From NCBI GenBank assembly GCA_037447655.1, contig JBBHKE010000834.1, positions 706,499-770,498 on the forward strand: a DNA stretch of 64,000 bases. Reading direction: 5' to 3'. Source of the DNA: Zygnema cylindricum (taxonomy: Eukaryota; Streptophyta; Zygnematophyceae; Zygnematales; Zygnemataceae). Positions 45,796-58,440 of this stretch are shown one piece after another (positions within the stretch are counted from its first letter, which is position 1; each line of letters starts with the position of its first letter). The notes below the pieces were generated by a model. That model ran no database searches, had not been told where the DNA came from, and worked only from the letters and a program-made list of their open reading frames with translations. The translations under genes were made by a program, and so were the position numbers.

Positions 45796-48582
45796 GGTTA
45801 GGTGTGCAGGCCGGTAATGTTGTAGTTTTGCAAAAATGTGCCACGTGTGATAGTCTTCGAACTTTCTTCACGAAGCGGCAGACCACGCTTCCGCCCTTGG
45901 TAACAGTGTTGTGCATCGAGAGCCTCTTGCCGATATTTGATATCATTTTTACTTGCCGATAAAAAATGTATCGTTATGTTACATCGAGAACGCTAATATC
46001 GAGATGGCTAAAACCATTACAGTGCTTTTATGCGCTAATATGCTGAAAAAATTCAGACCGATTTTGTTTTTTTAAGGGTTTTATTTGTAGTTTGAACATA
46101 TTTTCAATACAAATTATATATAAATAAAAGTAATTGTTAATGGCAGAGACAATTTTTGCTACGCGCAGGTATTTGCGTCATCTTGTAAAAAAATGTACAT
46201 TTTAAGTACAAATCAGTACAAGTTACGTAAAGAGTTTATGCTTGACGTTCAATCCGTCGAACAACTCTTACTTGCAAAATATTGTAACGACTGGTTAGAG
46301 AAGTGTCGCCCTTGCGAACAACGACCGTCATAAAAAACAACAACTCACACGGCCGGCCAAGGTTTACTGTAACAAAAGTGCAGCAACCACATGTAAATAA
46401 AACTGTTCCGCGCAAGTACATTCACAAAACTGCGGCAACCACAAGTAAATAAAACTGCTGCGCGCAGGTACTTTCTCAATTCACACTTGAGCTCCACTGT
46501 GAGAGCACATGTTAACATTTAAGTGCGTACTTTAATTTGCATTTAAGTGCGCATTTTACATTTTTCGTGCGCATTTACCATGCGTGGCAGTCGCTAACCA
46601 CAGATCTCAAATCTAAGGATACGTCCTCATGTAATCTGTACTTTGATAAAGTATTTTGGAATGTAGTAAGGATTCTCTGTACTATTTTGAAGAGCTTCCC
46701 TATGTGCGAAAATGAAATCGTAACTTTGAAATGTGACGGTTGTAGACGTAGGTACAACTTGTGACGATTGAAGCCGACTACGAAACTTCCGACGATTAGT
46801 GACGCCGACAAAAATAGCGACAGTGGTAGACGTCTATATTTGTGTGAAATCGTAGATGTTTAGGGTTTGGTGATATTGTGACGTCACGCTCACTTGTGAC
46901 AACGTCGACGTCACTGATTCAATAACTTTTTGCCATGGTATTCCGATTTCATTTTTTCTACTTTTCTCGCTTGACTTGCCATTTCAAAAAAAACCTGAAA
47001 ATTGTCAAAAATAATATTTTTTAAATATCTTTCATTTTATACCAATATTGTCGTCTCTCATTCTAAAAAGTGTGAGAAAAAAGCGATGGTGTGAGAGGGA
47101 GAGGGGAGAGGCGACGACGCCGCAAAATTTTGTAAAAGACCCCCTGAATAAAAGTGGAGGTCCGAGGCTCCTGCAGATTTTTTGCCGTACATGCGCGTGA
47201 CGGGAACAGAGAAAAATAGCAAGGACTCTCCCTCGTCCTAAAAAATTCCCACTCTTGGAAGTTTTATTTTGGGCTGGATTCTCTTGCCCGGGGGTCGAAA
47301 AGGTGAAAACGCCAAAATGCGTTCACATGACGACAAACACGCCGTACATCTAAAGTATGAATTGACGTTCACTCTACTTTGGTAAAAATGATTTTTTCGT
47401 ACGGCTAAAGTTTTTGTCAAAGTTCCCTGAATTTTAGGGCAAAAAGACAGGGAAAAGTAGATACTTCAATACATGGGGACGTACCGTAAGGCGCAGGCTC
47501 GTGCTGCACATATCCGTGTGCGTTGAGTACAGATTGACACGGCAGATATGCCGCACAAAAGTTCGCAAAGCGTAGAACACAAAGCGTTTGCAAATTAATA
47601 GTATGGACTCTTTTGTACGCATTCCTAACCTGGTGCACCGACAACAGTGTAGGTGCACCGACATCAACCGAAGAAGACACTTTTTCCGTACGCTGGCCAA
47701 ACGTATCACCACATCCAAAGTTGATCAAGTGAAGAAAGTGAAGTGAGAAGGTATCTCCGCGCAACAATTTTATTTACATGTGGTTGCCGCAGTTTTGTTG
47801 CAATAAACCTTGGCCGGCCGTGTGAATTGTTGTTTTTTTTTATGACGGTCGTCGTTCGCAAGCACGACACTTTTTTAACCGGTCGTTACAATATTTCGCA
47901 AGTCAAAGTTGTTTGATGGATTGACCGTCAAGCATAAACTCAAAGGTACGTAACTTGTACTAATCTGAGTACTTAAAATCATAGTTCAAAAGTAGGTGAA
48001 AGTAGGCCCATACAGTATGCCTATTGTATGCAAAACATACAATATGCCCTTAAGACCCATATTGTATTGGTCGAAAAATGAAAAAAAAGGTTAAGAGGGT
48101 TGAGTTGCACATCGATCGATAGAGAATTAAACGGCATGTCTAAATTTGGAAAAAAAATCGGACAAAAAATATTTTTTCTGTGAATTTTGAGGTGTTTTTT
48201 ATTTTAACCGTCAGATTTGGAAGATCGGACGGTCGCTGATCAAAGTATCGATCTTAAGAAGATCACATGAAAAGCTCATAACACAACTTACGATAGGACA
48301 ATTTGTCATATTAGCGTCTGCAATTTTGAAGGCCACACTAAACAAAGCCTCAAACTGACCAACCAGGTTGCCCGTCCGCGTTTTTTTTTTTTTTTCCGGG
48401 TTTTTTTTCCGACGGAATGTCATCCTTACGCCGCGTCAGTTCGCTAAAAAATTTCGTCAGGTGGCGTGCGCTGTACTATGATCATACGTCATATTCGTAC
48501 GATCGTACAAGAGTGTCCGCAACTCACACCCATACAATATGCCTACTCTACGCGAGTTTAGTGCCAAGTTTTGTGCTCCTAC

Positions 48583-51500
48583 CATAGTTGTTCACGGCGA
48601 TTAGTGCGAACGTACCGTACGCGACGAATTATACGTAACAAACACATTGAACCTTTTGATCAAATCGTAAAAAATCGTTAATGAATTTCCTTCCGTACTA
48701 TTCCGTACATAAAAAAACAAAAAACTATTACATATAACGCAGTTTGCAAGTCCTTTCAGGTAAATGAGCGGTAAAACAATAAACCCTTTATATTTTTATC
48801 ACACACAATGACGGTATCGAAACTTCTTCACCAACCGGTAGTCCAGTCGTCGACCTTAGGTTACGCTGCGGACGTGACATACCCAGGTTCGAATGTCACG
48901 AAGGTAAAATTTTATGAAATTTAGTCTGTCCGAGCCTATCTGACAAACAGACATGGCCGCCTTCTGTCTTCCTTCTGTCTCTATCTCGCAGAAAGCGCAT
49001 TACTCCAAAAAAAAAAATATAGACCAAGAACTAATGACATTTTTGATTTTTCACATTCAGCAATTTGCACGACATAGAAAAACAAGATATTTAAAAAAGA
49101 TCAATCACATTAATAAAAAAAAATTTACATATTTTTCGTCTATCTCTACTCTAAATCATCTTCCCCTACATCGACGTCCATGATGTCTTCATCCGAACCC
49201 TCTTCCCTTACTTCCCCTTCCTCTTCTTCCTATGCCACCATCCTCTCTTTATAGCTAACATCCTTTGTTTTATTTAACAGTCTGAGATTAGTGAAAACCC
49301 ATACCAGGTCATTAGCCCCTTTAGCCGTTAATCTATTTCTTTTTTTTTAGTGTATATGGTCATATGTTGACCAATTACGCTCACAGGAGCTTGCAGCTGA
49401 GCATTGCGCAAGTATTTTTGTTGCAACCTTCTGCAAGATAGGAGTGGCATGGCCAAAGTCATGCCACCACTTCCACGCCGGCATTTTCTTTGCACAAGAT
49501 TTTGTCCTTTCCCTACCAAAAACTCCCTCAAAAAGTCTATATTTTGATAACTGTATATGGGCTTCTTCTATCTCCTCCACATTTGGAAGCATCCTCTCCA
49601 ACATTATCTCAAAACCGTCCATAACTGTCGAGTTAGCACGTTGCCCATATGCAAGATTTTGATACTCCGGATCGAGTACAAAACCGGCCGCATAAATCGG
49701 GCTGTAGGCCATCTTCCACCTCGCCACCCAAGCCGTCTTCAACTCTTCCAAAGTCTGCATGCCCTCGTGAATATTACCTCCTCCAGCGCAAGCTAAATTG
49801 TCCAAAAACTGACCAATCACGTAAAAACCGTGGTAAACCTTCCCCACATTCGGGCCACCTTTGTCGCACTCCCTCATCAACCTTACCACCGGTTCTGAAA
49901 TTGACACGGCTTCACTCACTCTAACCCAAAACTCCGTGCTTAAAATGTGGCCCCTAACCTTAGCCCCCTCTATCATGTACATAGGTTTCCCCACCCATTC
50001 CTTGAATTCATTATCAAACATTAAACGCTCCAAACTCTCTTTCACATCTAATAACCTTTGGAGCATAATAAAATTAGTAGCAAACCTAGTCTCTCCAGGT
50101 TTGAGAAGCCGAAGTTCAGGAATTCGATTAAATATAGCTACACTCATGCTATGATTAGTGATGAATTTTATAATTTCTTTCGCCTCTCGGATAGGTTTGG
50201 ACATAAACGACAACCTACTCCAATCTTCCAACAGCAGGTCGAGAATGTGCGCAGCGCATGGCGTCCACGTGATAGAAGGGTACTTTGTCGTGAGCAACGA
50301 TGCTGCAGCCTTGTTCACTGGGGCAGAATCGGTAATAATCTGCACCACATTCTCCACCCCTATAGCAAGCACTCCCTTCTCCAACACCTGACATATGAAC
50401 TCAGCGTCCTTAATATGCCCACTGGTGTCTTCCGCCGTCAAAAACATGTCACCTTTCGGGGTGACAGCTAGAATATTTAGGAGAGGTTTATCGTCGGTTG
50501 CTGTCCACCCGTCCGACGTGATCGTGGCACCGGTGAGAGAAATAGTTTCCTCGTAACTTGCTAAATCTTTCTTCACCTTCGCCTTGGTCTCTAACAGGAG
50601 ACGATTTCTCATTGCACTACGGATTGGTAATTTGTAAGATCCTCCTAGAACACCGGTCTTAGATTTCTCATTGCACTACGGATTGGTAATTTGTAAGATC
50701 CTCCTAGAACACCGGTCTTATTCACCGCTGCCTTGAAATATGGATCCTCTAAAAGCCGGAATGGCAATCCATTAGCGAAGAAAGTTGTGGCCCATGCTAA
50801 ATCGACCTCTTTCTTATTACACCTATTAAAAGCATCCTGTATTCTAGTCTGCACCCCTCTTACTTTGGGACTAGGAATCGATGGAAAACTGCTGGTGAGA
50901 TCATCCAAGTCGGAAATTACACGTTTTTGAGAGGAAGTCGCAGATTTTTGGGTTTCCGATGCACAAAACTCCTCCTTCACCTCATCTGGGCACATTGTGC
51001 AAGCTCTAATCCCTGCATTTTTTACGTTTCCAAGGAGATGATTTCTGATCCTCGTCGCTTGGGCGTTATATTCGAAGTTGCAATAAATACAGATGCATAA
51101 TCGGCTGGCCAGGAGAATCCCACTGTCTGCAGCCTTCACGTGCTCCCACTCCTCTCCTCGATTTCTGGGCATGATTGCTTTTGTCGAAGTCCGGAGGCGA
51201 GGATAGTCAAAAGCTTGGTAGGGAGGAGGGTAGGATATGGGGAAGCGACTTCCTCGCGGTTTCGTTTTCAATGTTCCATGGCGTCTTCTTTCAAAAAAAA
51301 TTGAAGAAGACGCCTGTACAAATTTCAAATTGAACGCGCGAAATTATTGTGACGTTCAACGTCTCTTTTCGAAAATGTCCGTACATTTTCGATTCTAAAA
51401 CGTACAACTTCCGTGGTATTTCTGTTCAGTTCACTGAACAGAAAGTACCAATAACTACGACGCATATTTCCCGTTTTATTCCGTACATATCTGTAAAAAA

Positions 51501-51648
51501 ATTTCAGTTACAGTAATTTGTTTACAGGTTTCCGTAAATACTTCAGTTTCAGTTTACAGTAGACGTTTTTTAACGATTTTTTCAAAAGTCACGAATTATA
51601 CGTTTCAATCGTAAAAAAGGAAAAAATCGTGCGATTTGAACAACTATG
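48583..51648. mobile_element. hAT element with decayed transposase, innermost
   Basis: Ends CATAGTTGTTCA / TGAACAACTATG, exact 8-bp duplication GCTCCTAC (48575-48582, 51649-51656). 3,066 bp, transposase on the minus strand. A deletion derivative is at 812-1526. Confidence 0.93.
49230..51172 (-). pseudogene. hAT transposase (BED finger, DUF659, hAT dimerisation)
   Basis: Starts MPRNRGEEWEHV with a BED-type finger (CIYCNFEYNAQATRIRNHLLG), then DUF659-like LPFRLLEDPYFKAAV ... GATITSDGWT, ADDKPLLNILAVTPKGDMFL, the catalytic-core IITDSAPVNKAA and WTPCAAHILDLLLEDW, ending in the hAT C-terminal dimerisation part (ASSCERNWSTYDHIH, KKRNRLTAKGANDLVWV). It is broken by a 59-bp tandem duplication (50604-50662 repeated at 50663-50721) that shifts frame, and by an in-frame TAA right after DHIH. 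Final stop at 49230. Only about 700 residues would be expected for the family, which fits. Confidence 0.92.
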
Positions 51649-52458
51649 GCTCCTACCAAAGGCCTACCATAAAAACGCCTACTTTTGAACTATGCTTAAA
51701 ATGTACAATTTTTTCAAGATGACGCAAGTATCTGCGCGCAGCAAAAATTTTCTCTGCGATTAGCAATTCCCTAAATAAAAATTCCTATATATATTAACAG
51801 GTTGTGCCCGTTGGCCGTTGCGTTCTCAGGTTTTGAGAGTCTCGTACATTTCGTACAATCTTTTGGGGTGAATATACGTACGGTTTACCCTTAAAATTGT
51901 ACGGTCTACCCTCAATATTCCATTATTTACTTCTTCAATGCAATTTCCCTTTGAGAAGGCCACAGACCTGCAACTTAGTACCGCAATTAATAAGTGCTTT
52001 CTGCCATGACCATAGCGTATCCTCTTGCAGGACTAGCCCTGCGTATAGCCTCCCGCTGTTCCATACCACAGAAATCCGTACAATCTGCCATGGCTTCCCT
52101 TCCTCTTCTTTCGCCTCGATCGTCACTCACAGTCTCTCCTTTCTTCGTTTTTCCTGCATTTTCCTCCTGCATACAGTCAGTTCATTTAGGAATAGACAAT
52201 TCTCGGTTTAACGGTTCCATTTTTTTTGGAGGTCCTGTACTAAAGGGTTGCCCTTTATGTACAGAAGTACAATTTTTTCAGGGTAAGTGACTGATTACTT
52301 ATTTTTGACGCTCTTTACATCACTTCATTTTGTGTTGTTTTATGAGAAAATGTCAAGTAATGAACATTATTTTGTCGATAAAAAGTGTCAAAGTAACAAA
52401 CAATAGTGTGACAGCCAGGAGCGAGTATTCTACTATAATATTCGCACTTTAAAAACAT

Positions 52459-52655
52459 TACACAGTGTACCGTTATTAGCATCAATGACACTGTAAACTA
52501 TATCGGTGTTCTAAATTTTACCCCTCCAACCTAAAATAATGTGCACTAATTATTTGTTTTCTTCACGTCATTTGGAGCTGAATTAGAACTGATAAAACTA
52601 ATACAGTATTACTCCACGCTAATGATTTCTTTACTCTAATAACAAATCACGGTCT
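52459..52655. mobile_element. TA-flanked MITE
   Basis: Ends TACACAGTGTACCGTTATTA / CTAATAACAAATCACGGTCTA, about 197 bp. Confidence 0.65.
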
Positions 52656-52815
52656 AGCTCCACCGGGCAGGAATCACTAATCGGAGTAAAAGAACTGCAA
52701 ATGAGAGACAAAATTGATGCTTTCGCCTATGCAAACTAATCACATTGTTTATTTTCATTCCCAAGCTCATGTATTTCTAAGCTTATTGTATTTTATTCAA
52801 AATTTAGTCTGTAGC

Positions 52816-52936
52816 TACACCGTCCATCGCTATTAGAGTTAGTATCACTAACGTCTCCCTCACCAAATTAGTATTGTTCATTCTAATTTCGCATGTACAC
52901 TAATAATTCCTTTACTCTAATAACGATGCCGGTGTA
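52816..52936. mobile_element. TA-flanked MITE, short
   Basis: Ends TACACCGTCCATCGCTATTA / CTAATAACGATGCCGGTGTA, 121 bp, the shortest complete copy here. Confidence 0.75.
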
Positions 52937-53436
52937 GCTCCACGGAGCAAGAATCACCAATGAGAGTAAAAAACTTGTAAATGAGAGATAAAATTGATGG
53001 CTTTTACTGCTAGGCAAACTAATTAGTGTTTCATTTGCATTCCCAAACTCATTTTATTCAAAATTAAGTCTGTAGGTGGCAAATTCACAGCCTCGCGCCA
53101 TAATCAGTCTCTTTTTGGAGCTTGTATCCGAGATCGGATGGTTTTGCAGATACTACATGCTTGCCCACTAGTGTCCATATAAAAGTTTATTTGTCCTGTT
53201 TCAAGGTAGGCTGACCCTCTTTATGTCGTACCAAATATAGTGTGTTTGAAGCTTTCCGGAGAAATGTACTGTTTCAGTGTCTTACTCATGAAGGAATTAT
53301 CGGTATTAGAGCAAAACAAGGACTGATAAATACTAATTTAGTGCAGGGTTACATTGCCGATTTAAGTTCACTCTCCTAAATAGTTTTATTAACACTGTTT
53401 TGCGATAATGTCGCGATCGAATTGTGTTGTTAACAC

Positions 53437-53629
53437 TACCCATCGTTATTAGAGTAAAGGAATTATTAATGTAAATGCAAGTTAGAATGTATAATACTAA
53501 TTTAGAGCCGGGAGACGTGGCGGATTGTAGTCCCCTCTCTTAACTACTGTTATTAACACTTAGGTTTTTTTACCAAAAGAAGTTGCGACTGAATGAGTGT
53601 TATTAACACTATTAGCGATGGGCAGTGTA
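53437..53629. mobile_element. TA-flanked MITE
   Basis: Ends TACCCATCGTTATTAGAG / CTATTAGCGATGGGCAGTGTA, about 193 bp; a decayed relative precedes it at about 53290-53436. Confidence 0.75.
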
Positions 53630-54314
53630 GTGCCATTGGAAACATATTCACAAATGGAACAAAGCTCACAATCATGTACAATGTTATGTGAAACCATTAA
53701 TTGAATGTTTGAAGAGCCGAGGTTCATTTTTGGTGTATTGCCATGTTCAGGAGGCGCCTACTTGTTTTTTACTCGTTGCTTCTTTCTTGAAAATGGGTCT
53801 CTGATTTAGTTTATCCAGTTTTTTTTAAACAATGAGCAAAAACAAGGCTTCTTAATTCTTTTCAATTTGTCAATGTTAGCATTATGCTTTCTCTAGTTTG
53901 TGTCTTTTGTTCTCTACAAGACAGGAAACTCAACCAAAAATTGATGTGGATATCCGTTTCTAGAAGGATTCTAGGTGTAGGTATAGGTCTGTGTACATCC
54001 ATCTTCCATCTCAATGGATGGTCTTGTTTTCCGATAACCTCATCCGTGTGGTTTTGATGTCATTATAACTTTTTTGTTTCTGCTTGTGGATGTAAACATG
54101 TCAGCTTTCTTGTTGCATTATATGTTTGTAGATATAACTTTCATAATGTAGCACAAAGAAAGCTCGCTCGCCCCGCTTCATAATAGATGAATACATGGGT
54201 TTGATTGTTAGAGTTTTTTGAAAAAGGCTAAGCTGTCTTGATTCAATTCTCACCGGTCCGATCTTGAATCTGAAAGTTTCTCAGGTCCTATTGCTGGTGA
54301 TGCTTTTGACGTGC
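53630..54314. other. Upstream region of the RecX-like gene, no exon identified
   Basis: The start codon and transit-peptide exon of the RecX-like gene should lie here or further upstream; I could not identify them. Confidence 0.3.
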
Positions 54315-54492
54315 TACACCTTACATCGCCATAAGAGTTAGTGAATTATTAGTGTTAATACTTTACTAAAATTAACTACACTAAATTATGTTGTTCAACG
54401 TGGCTCATTACGGGTCACTTTAACTAAATAGTGTTTTTGTGATTTAGAGTCGAAAAAACACCCACTCAAATATTAACTCTAATAACAGTGTA
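54315..54492. mobile_element. TA-flanked MITE just upstream of a RecX exon
   Basis: Ends TACACCTTACATCGCCATAA / TAACTCTAATAACAGTGTA, about 44 bp before the first recognised RecX-gene exon. Confidence 0.7.
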
Positions 54493-54535
54493 GCTTCTTT
54501 TGTTACTGATGCAATACTTGTCCTGAGAATTACAG

Positions 54536-57468
54536 AGTGGGTGAAGGTGATGGACATTTGCAGTCATACAAAAATGGACGACTGCATTACATCTCACATT
54601 TGTCTGAAGGAGAAAGGAGAGAATCGAATGGGCCTGTTCGTTTTGTTCCAAAGCATTTGCGAGCTGATCCAAAAGTCAAAGTCACAAAGATCCCAGAGTT
54701 GAAGGGAGAAACGCAAGGCAAAGCTGAGAGCAAGAAGCTGGAATCTGAGTCAAGAAGCTTTTGGGCAGTCGAAGATGAGTCCGAGGAAGCTACTAATGAC
54801 ATTTTTTCAAAAAGAAAGATGGAGAGAAATAATGAAACTTTTGAGGCAGCTTTGAATGCTGAGGAGGAGCAATTTTCATACTCAGAAGAAGCCTCCACAT
54901 CCATAAGAAATAAAGGGCACAGGAGTACAAGACGGCAGAACCCTGATCTCAAAAAAACTGCATTCACAAGAGTTCCCAAAAGAGAAAGAGAAAGTGAAAG
55001 CGAAAGTGAAAGTGATAGTGAGTGGTTACCGGATGTAACTGATAGAAAAGAAGCTGGAAAGCACGCATCTAGTAGCCTTTCTAGATCAAATTCTATAACT
55101 AAAAAACCTGTTTTTACATATGGAGATGGAACTGTGATGGACTTTTCTTCAAAGCTTCCAGGTGGCATGACATTAGGAGAGCTCTTTAAAATGTCAAATA
55201 ATGAAGAAGAGGACCATCAAGAAAAGCAAACTGATTTGGAGGAGCAAAAACTGTTAGGAGAAGCCAAGACCATCGCTTACAACCTATTAGCTAAAAGGTA
55301 CAGTTTTGAATTCTTTGTCAAGGTACACTGTCCGTCACTCTTACTGTTGAACATTTTGAAGGCATTTAAAAATTCTTTAACTTTGTTTTCAACTGTTGGG
55401 ACTTTCTTTTTTTGAAGGAGAAATTCAAAGGTAAAACCGTCACTTTTTCGATTGTTCGCCTCGCAAAGAAAATCGAACGGTTGAAAATAAAGTTAAAAAG
55501 ACGTTTTAGTGCCTGGAAAATGTTCAACACTAATAGCGATGGGCAGTGTTGCTTGAATGTTTGGTATACAAATGTTGTTTCTTTTTTAACGATTGGTGTT
55601 GTTTTGTCACATTCATATTTCCCATATTCATTTTTGTCACTTTTTTATTTGTCACATCAAAAGACCCTCCAAAAACCCCGAAAAACCTTTAAAAACCCAA
55701 AAAAATAGTAGATGCACATTGTCAAGGAGGAAGGTTCAGTGCCCTTGGAGCCAATAATGTTTAAGTCAGTGAATAGGATAAAGGATAAAATAAGGATAGA
55801 AAGATTGTGGTTAATAACACTCAGATTGAAATTGATGCTCTTTTAATGCTGCATTTTACTGTGGATTATTTTCAGAGCTATGACAGTGTCAGTACTGAAG
55901 GAGAAACTGGAGCAGAAGATGGTTCAAGAACACATCATAAAAACCGTCGTCCAAGAGTTAAAAAGAAGGTGACCTCTCTTCCTTCACAATTAAATTAAGT
56001 CAGGAAATGACAATCTATGCAAAACTACACTGCCCATCGTTATTAGAGGAACTATTAGTGTAAATGCGAAATTAGAATGTATAATACAAATTTAGTGTAA
56101 GGAGATGTGGCAGATTGTAGTCTACTCCCTGAAATAGTGTTGCCAACACTGTGATTTTCGGCCAAAAAAAACCTGACAGAATTAGTGTAATTAACACTAA
56201 CAGCAATGGGCGGTGTAATGAAGGCATGTGCATTTTTTGGCAAGATTGCATTATCGTAATAATAATATTATTATATAAGTGCTCATATTGACCTTTTCTT
56301 CATACAATTAACCTACCCTACCCTACACTTGTGTATCTTCAAATGCCCTTAACTACACGGTGAATCGTTCATAAAAGAAATTAAGAAATTATTAGCGTGG
56401 GTTTGCAAACAACGTGGCTATTTTTGAACCTTTAAAAGAAACCCCAAAAAACCCTAAAACAATCGATACGAGTAACGCTATTTCGTGGCCAGAGGGCAAA
56501 ACAAAAAAAAAAACGGCACTGAATAAGTGTTAATAACGACCAGTATTAACGATTCAATGTGTAATTGCTGCCTTTTGAAATGCCTCAATTTGTATTGTCC
56601 CTATAATTGGGAGCCATTGTGGAAGAAATAGGTCCAATAGGACTAATATGTTATGTAACTAATTAGTTACTAGTATGTCACTAGTATGGTACCAATATGT
56701 TACTAATATGTTGCTAATATGCGAATATGTTATGTTACTAATTGAAATGATGCAGTGGGTTTCTGAATGACGTGGCATATGCAATCGATTATGCTCATAT
56801 ACACTTCCGAACGTCCAGTTGGGGACCATCACGCATTCGTCATGTAAGGAAATTCGTTTTTTTTTTTTAGTATCGTCACGTAAACAAGAGCCTTTTTCTT
56901 TTTATTTTTTCTCTTGATGAGTACAATGGTTTGTGAGGTTTTTCTCTGACTTCGGAGAGAAAGGAACCTTAGTCCTATGTGGAAAGGTGGACAAGTGCAT
57001 CCAGAGTCTCTTCATTCTCCAAAAATTCCGAGCTCTTATAATACTTCTTATTTTGTGTTTGAATTACACACATTTTGTCGGTTTATCTTTTAAACTGTCC
57101 ATAAGATCTTTAAGCTTTAAAGATTTTTCAACTGTCACCCTTATTTGTCTCGTGTGCAGGAATTGAAAAAGCGAGGCGTTTCACCGAATGATATCAATGC
57201 TGCGATTTTGGAAGTGTTTCGAGAAGAAGACACTAATAAAGACAATACCGAGGGAGATAAAATTGGAAATTTCGATACTCCTAAGGGACTTAGTGAAATG
57301 GCGTGGCAACAGTTAAAAACCGCGGCTTCGCGACAGTGGTCTCGTGGTTCACAAACAGACAAAGAAGGAAAGAAGGGACGGATGGTAGGATGGTTACAAA
57401 GGCGAGGCTATGGATGGTCAATGGTTTCACGTATCCTTGTGGAATTAGAGAGCGAGAATAAAGATTAA
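54536..57468 (+). CDS. RecX-like regulatory protein, plant type (5' end not found)
   Basis: RecX binds and restrains RecA filaments in bacteria; plant relatives are thought to work with organellar RecA. Four exons in consistent phase: 54536-55297, 55876-55968, 56756-56843, 57160-57468. The first is a long hydrophilic region (GPVRFVPKHLRADPKVKV, SESESESDSEW acidic patch, KPVFTYGDGTVMDFSSKLPG) ending in EAKTIAYNLLAKR. The RecX helices follow: AMTVSVLKEKLEQK ... IIKTVVQELKR, then GFLNDVAYAIDYAHIHF with SSWGPSRIRH, then ELKKRGVSPNDINAAILEVFRE and the terminal WQQLKTAASRQWSRG ... RMVGWLQRRGYGWSMVSRILVELE before a TAA. The FLND.AYA and WGPSRIR motifs make the family call firm. No ATG is assigned: the first exon is preceded by an acceptor (ACAG) and a MITE, so an upstream exon with a transit peptide is expected. 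Two MITEs lie in its introns. Confidence 0.9.
56026..56217. mobile_element. TA-flanked MITE in RecX intron
   Basis: Ends TACACTGCCCATCGTTATTA / CACTAACAGCAATGGGCGGTGTA, about 192 bp, very close to 53437-53629. Confidence 0.78.
56354..56563. mobile_element. TA-flanked MITE in RecX intron
   Basis: Ends TACACGGTGAATCGTTCATA / TATTAACGATTCAATGTGTA, about 210 bp. Confidence 0.68.
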
Positions 57469-58440
57469 AAGGCGCGGTTTTTTTTTCATTGTTGGTTTGA
57501 ATGAATGAGTGGGAATTAGTGATTACACGTGTTTTTCAGGAATTGGAAAGTGGAGAAAGAGAATGAAGGCTTGATTTTTTGTGCTGTATAGGGTTGAATG
57601 AATAACAAATTAAATGCATTAGGAACAGTAGTGTCATATCTTGTTTCCTAATTAAAAAAAGGCTCCCTTGTCTTTGACAGAAAGTTTGTGATTCACGGAC
57701 TTAGTGTTTGTATTGAGAGTATGGATGTGCCTCCTTTCCTATTTGGTTAGGTGATAGGAAACCAGGAACCAAGTCAAAAAAAAAAGTGTAAAGAGAGTAA
57801 ATGCTGCAATAGCCGAGCACTGATACAAGATTAAAAACCTTACCACAAGAGGACCAAAATGGTACCGGTGTATGCATTTCTGCATACATAAAAGCTCTTT
57901 CAAGTACCACTGGGTTCTGGATGTTTTCATTTGGATGTCTTTCAGTTGTCATCTTTACTTGTATTTCTTTATTCGCAGAGCCGTTTGTTTGATTGCCTTG
58001 TATAACATATTTCACTTTTAGTGACATTCTCTTTTTTTCATTTCCATGAGATCAAATGGTATGTCACTGCGCTATTTCTATAGAAGAATCTTTATTACAG
58101 AAAGTGCGATGGAAAAACCACCGAGGTACAAAGAGGGTAAAAAAAAAAGAAAAAGAAAATTAGAGGCGCATGTTCTTACATTTCAAAATACCTGGCGGCA
58201 CTAGAGGCCAAAACCCACATGCATACAAACCTTAAGAGCTCGTCACAAAACGTGACTTTTGTAGCGCACTTGTGGATCTGGTATCCACATTCATTCAGGT
58301 GTGTCCTGAATCATAAGCAAATGTGAAATATGCACTGACCAATAGGGGATAAAGACCACACCTTTTGATGTGGGTTGAATTAACACCGCTAAATTGAAAA
58401 TAAAAACTATGATAGGACTAACCTTGTCCAGCGAACAAGT
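57469..58440. other. No gene seen
   Basis: AT-rich 3' flank of the RecX-like gene; open frames on the minus strand near 57701-58027 have no family resemblance. Confidence 0.4.

Larger units (their letters stand above)
47980..51694. mobile_element. hAT-type MITE, outer shell of a nest
   Basis: Ends CATAGTTCAAAAGTAGG / CCTACTTTTGAACTATG-type, exact 8-bp duplication CTTAAAAT (47972-47979, 51695-51702). After removing the inner element and one duplication its own length is about 640 bp; no transposase of its own. Confidence 0.9.
46131..51770. mobile_element. Long terminal inverted repeat element broken by nested hATs
   Basis: The arm at about 46131-46413 is the inverted copy of 47756-47979 plus 51703-51770 (shared GACGCAAGTATCTGCGCGCAG / CTGCGCGTAGC..., CACACGGCCGGCCAAGG, AACCACATGTAAATAAAA). 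Arms of about 280 bp suggest a Mutator-like or fold-back element. No recognisable transposase between the arms. The right arm is split at the CTTAAAAT target of the hAT at 47980. Confidence 0.75.

Noticed and set aside
47434-47767. Possible transposase of the long-TIR element
   Set aside because: The open frames have no catalytic motif or similarity I recognise.
50058-50471. Open frame opposite the hAT transposase
   Set aside because: Antisense shadow of a well-supported transposase frame.
57701-58027. Minus-strand frame with a hydrophobic segment (LFTLFF)
   Set aside because: No domain, low complexity around it and no splice or start context.
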